Shown here piece by piece: positions 61,910-64,000 of a stretch of DNA of 64,000 nucleotides (position 1 is its first letter; every line of letters starts with the position of its first letter). The stretch is from Allobosea sp. CRIB-10 (lineage in GTDB: Bacteria; Pseudomonadota; Alphaproteobacteria; Rhizobiales; Beijerinckiaceae). The position numbers and the translations under genes were made by a program. The notes under the pieces were generated by a model. It was not told the origin of the DNA and made no database searches. It worked only from the letters and a program-made list of their open reading frames with translations. Where the stretch lies: contig NZ_FOKP01000004.1 in NCBI RefSeq assembly GCF_900112185.1, forward strand, positions 186,001 to 250,000, read 5' to 3'.

Positions 61910-63157
61910 CTACTCCGCCGCCTCGCGGCTCTCCGACGCCACCAGCAGCGCGTCGGCCAGCCGGACGATCTCCTGGCGCAAGGCCGCCTCGCCGGCCGCC
62001 TTGCCGGCGTTCTGCTTGCGCAGCGCCGCCAGCTCGCGTTTCAAGCCAGCCCGGTCGGCCCGTGCCTGGTCGCGAGCGCCCTGGACGGTGCCGATCTCGG
62101 CATGCAGCGCCTCGACCATCTCGTCGCGCTCGCGCAGGGCCGCACGATGCGCCGCCGCCTCGCTCGCGAGCTGCTCTTTCAGGCGAGCCTCCGTCGCGGC
62201 GGCAGCCGCGATCCTGTCCTCCAGCGCCTTGATCCGTTCCTGCGTCTGCGCATGCTCGGCGGATGCCTGCGTCATGGCGGCCTCCTGTTTTGCGATCTCT
62301 GCGCCAAGCTTGATGGCGTTCGCGTCGGCCGTGCGCAACGCCGCCTCGGCCTCGTTCGCCCGCGTGGCCAGGGCATCCGCCCGCAAGCGCTCGCTGTCGC
62401 GGTCCAGCTTCATCGCGGCAAGGCTCGTGCGCGCCTCGGCCAGCGCCGTCTCCGACGTGCTGAGCCGGGCCGAGAAATCGTCGCGCTCGCCGGCCAGCGT
62501 GAGCCTGAGCGTGCCGGCCTCGACCAAAGCGAGGCGCTGGCGGTCGTGCTCGTTGTTCAGGGCGGACAGAGCCTGGTCGCGTTCCGCGAGCTTCGTCGCA
62601 GCCTTGTCGTGCAAGGCCCTCAGTTCCGCGAGCTCGTGGTTGCGGGCGGCGAGATCGGCCGAGGTGCCACTGAGCGCCTGGCGGATCTCGGCGAGTTGCG
62701 CCTCCACGGCCGCAAGGTCGCTGACACGGCTCGACAAGGTCGCCTGCGTCGTCTGATGCCCGGCGCTCTCCTTGGCCAGAGACTCGCGCGTCTGCGCCAG
62801 TTCCTGAGTCCTCTCCGCCAGCTCCGTCTCGAGCGCCCCGATCCGCTGCTTGCGCTCCATCAAATCGGTTTCCAGCCGGGCGATCGTCATGTCGCGCCGG
62901 CCGATCTCGCTCATCGCACCGGCCTTGGCGGCAAAGCCGCTCTCGGCTTTCTGCTCCAGGCTCCGTTCGCGGATCGCGAGTTCGGCGCGCAAATGATCAC
63001 GATCCGCGGCGATCTCGGCGAGCGACAATGGGAATGCGGCCTCGGCCCGCCGCCGCGCCAACCGATCGGCTCTGCGGCTCAGCGCCGGCAAGGCCGCGAG
63101 GGCGAGCAGGCTGGCGCACAGGAAGCCGAGCGCAATGAGCATGACGGCTTCGATCAA
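61910..63157 (-). CDS. Membrane-anchored coiled-coil protein
   Basis: A 415-residue protein with one N-terminal membrane helix (VMLIALGFLCASLLALAALP) and a following very long coiled coil from about residue 45 to 390, rich in Ala, Glu, Arg and Leu heptads. No enzymatic motif is seen. It resembles uncharacterised Rhizobiales proteins of the same length and topology. It might bridge the membrane to cytoplasmic or periplasmic partners; this is inference. It lies next to the EipA-type gene on the same strand. Confidence 0.8.
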   Translation of the reverse strand: MIEAVMLIALGFLCASLLALAALPALSRRADRLARRRAEAAFPLSLAEIAADRDHLRAELAIRERSLEQKAESGFAAKAGAMSEIGRRDMTIARLETDLMERKQRIGALETELAERTQELAQTRESLAKESAGHQTTQATLSSRVSDLAAVEAQLAEIRQALSGTSADLAARNHELAELRALHDKAATKLAERDQALSALNNEHDRQRLALVEAGTLRLTLAGERDDFSARLSTSETALAEARTSLAAMKLDRDSERLRADALATRANEAEAALRTADANAIKLGAEIAKQEAAMTQASAEHAQTQERIKALEDRIAAAAATEARLKEQLASEAAAHRAALRERDEMVEALHAEIGTVQGARDQARADRAGLKRELAALRKQNAGKAAGEAALRQEIVRLADALLVASESREAAE

Positions 63158-63245
63158 GGCAGGGCGGCTCCGGTTTTCTGCGATCAGCCTGAGCTTAGGC
63201 TGCCATGCCTTGTTAGATAAGACCAGCAGCCGACGATTGTCAGGG

Positions 63246-63815
63246 TCAGAACGGGTTCCAGGTCGCCTCCGGCGTGAACTTCAGGTAGCCGAGGTTGACG
63301 CCGAGCCGCCAGCCGACGCCGGTGCGGATCGGCACCACCATGACGCCCTCCGCCGTCAGCGCGGTGAAGCCGAAACCGCCGACGAAATAGACCGAGCCGT
63401 CGACCCCGGCGAAGCGCTGGTAGAGCGCGCGCACGCTCGGCAGATTGTAGACCAGCATCATCGTGCGAGCCCCGTCGCCGCCGAAATCGAAGCCGACCGA
63501 CGGGCCCTGCCAGAACACCTTCCGGTCGCCGGCATTGCGGGTGAACAACGTGCCCTCGCCATAGCGCAGGCCGCCGACGAAGGCGCCGGACGCCTCCTGG
63601 CCGAGCACATAGCCGTTGGGCTCGCCCCAGCGGCGCACGGCCTCCTCGACCGTCAGGGCAAAGCCGCGCGAGACATTGCCGAAGAATTGGTGACCGGAGG
63701 TGACCAGCTCGTTCTGGGAAAAGGAGCGCTCATTCTGGGCGGCGGCGGAGCCGGTCGCAAGCGCAGCGCCGAGCAACAAGGCGCCGGTGAACAAGGTGCG
63801 GCGGGTGTGGTTCAT
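63246..63815 (-). CDS. EipA-family (DUF1134) envelope integrity protein
   Basis: A 189-residue periplasmic protein. The signal peptide is MNHTRRTLFTGALLLGAALA with cleavage near residue 26. The DUF1134 body shows ALTVEEAVRRWGEPNGYVLG, GGLRYGEGTLFTRNAGDRKV, VGFDFGGDGARTMMLVYNLP and YFVGGFGFTALTAEGVMVVP. In Brucella and Caulobacter this family (EipA) supports cell-envelope integrity. The start at MNHTRRTLF is the one giving the signal peptide; the upstream frame stays open but is not conserved. Confidence 0.93.
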   Translation of the reverse strand: MNHTRRTLFTGALLLGAALATGSAAAQNERSFSQNELVTSGHQFFGNVSRGFALTVEEAVRRWGEPNGYVLGQEASGAFVGGLRYGEGTLFTRNAGDRKVFWQGPSVGFDFGGDGARTMMLVYNLPSVRALYQRFAGVDGSVYFVGGFGFTALTAEGVMVVPIRTGVGWRLGVNLGYLKFTPEATWNPF

Positions 63816-64000
63816 GACATCGTCTCCAGGCAAGGGCCGGGCATTGGGCATTCGGCCTCCTGCCAGGGCTGTGTCGACGGCATACCGCATCAATTCATGC
63901 GGCCGCGGTAACCTCCTGGATACGCTGTATGTGTATCCAAGCGGTGAACCGCGGCGCAGAACGTGCCGCGACACGACTGAAACCAAGGATTGGTTGGCGA

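Overview
This window looks like chromosomal DNA from a high-GC alphaproteobacterium, most probably in Hyphomicrobiales (Rhizobiales). The basis is gene content and protein style: a separate petA-petB-petC cytochrome bc1 operon, an EipA/DUF1134 protein, the MoxR-DUF58-DUF4159 block, a CCA-enzyme operon with DUF6111 and DUF1285, a short OpgH/MdoH, and an IGDNGGPP protein. A Bosea-like genus is a guess. About 63 protein genes are supported. No rRNA, tRNA, CRISPR, prophage, transposase or integrase was recognised, so this is a core-genome segment rather than an island.

Layout. 0-6 kb: a tRNA-binding protein coupled to a chemoreceptor, a TetR/COQ9-like protein, proC, a YbjN protein, a UbiK-like factor and a lipoprotein. 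6-15 kb: prs, queC overlapping a VUT/YhhQ-type transporter, a GAF-GGDEF-EAL protein, rplY-pth, ychF and a double-hotdog MaoC protein. 15-21 kb: a PAS-GGDEF protein, then mtnP, apt, mtnA and a class II aldolase, which together match the DHAP shunt for methylthioadenosine/5'-deoxyadenosine salvage. 20.7-30.6 kb: petABC, an ABC exporter, an exported RidA protein, trmL-hemF and the cca operon. 30.7-37.8 kb: the MoxR/DUF58/DUF4159/vWA operon.

37.9-42 kb holds the most intriguing block: a BchC-like medium-chain dehydrogenase, a pterin-synthase-fold protein without its canonical active-site residues, a GT4 glycosyltransferase and a methyltransferase, read in one direction. This could be an uncharacterised glycosylated or modified small-molecule (pterin-like) pathway. 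42-50 kb: mdoH-FkbM, TauE, hydroxypyruvate isomerase-glucokinase and an acyltransferase. 50-64 kb: an ABC-F (Uup) protein, an SDR, a phosphoesterase, a Nudix protein divergent from a 38-codon small ORF, cytochrome b561, an unusual GTP cyclohydrolase II with a degenerate RibB-like N-terminus, a YfhO-like membrane protein, a HAD/PfkB pair, a membrane-anchored coiled-coil protein and EipA.

The intergenic spaces carry several families of palindromic repeats of about 90-125 bp. At least four families (A-D) have two or three copies each, nearly always just downstream of genes or between them.
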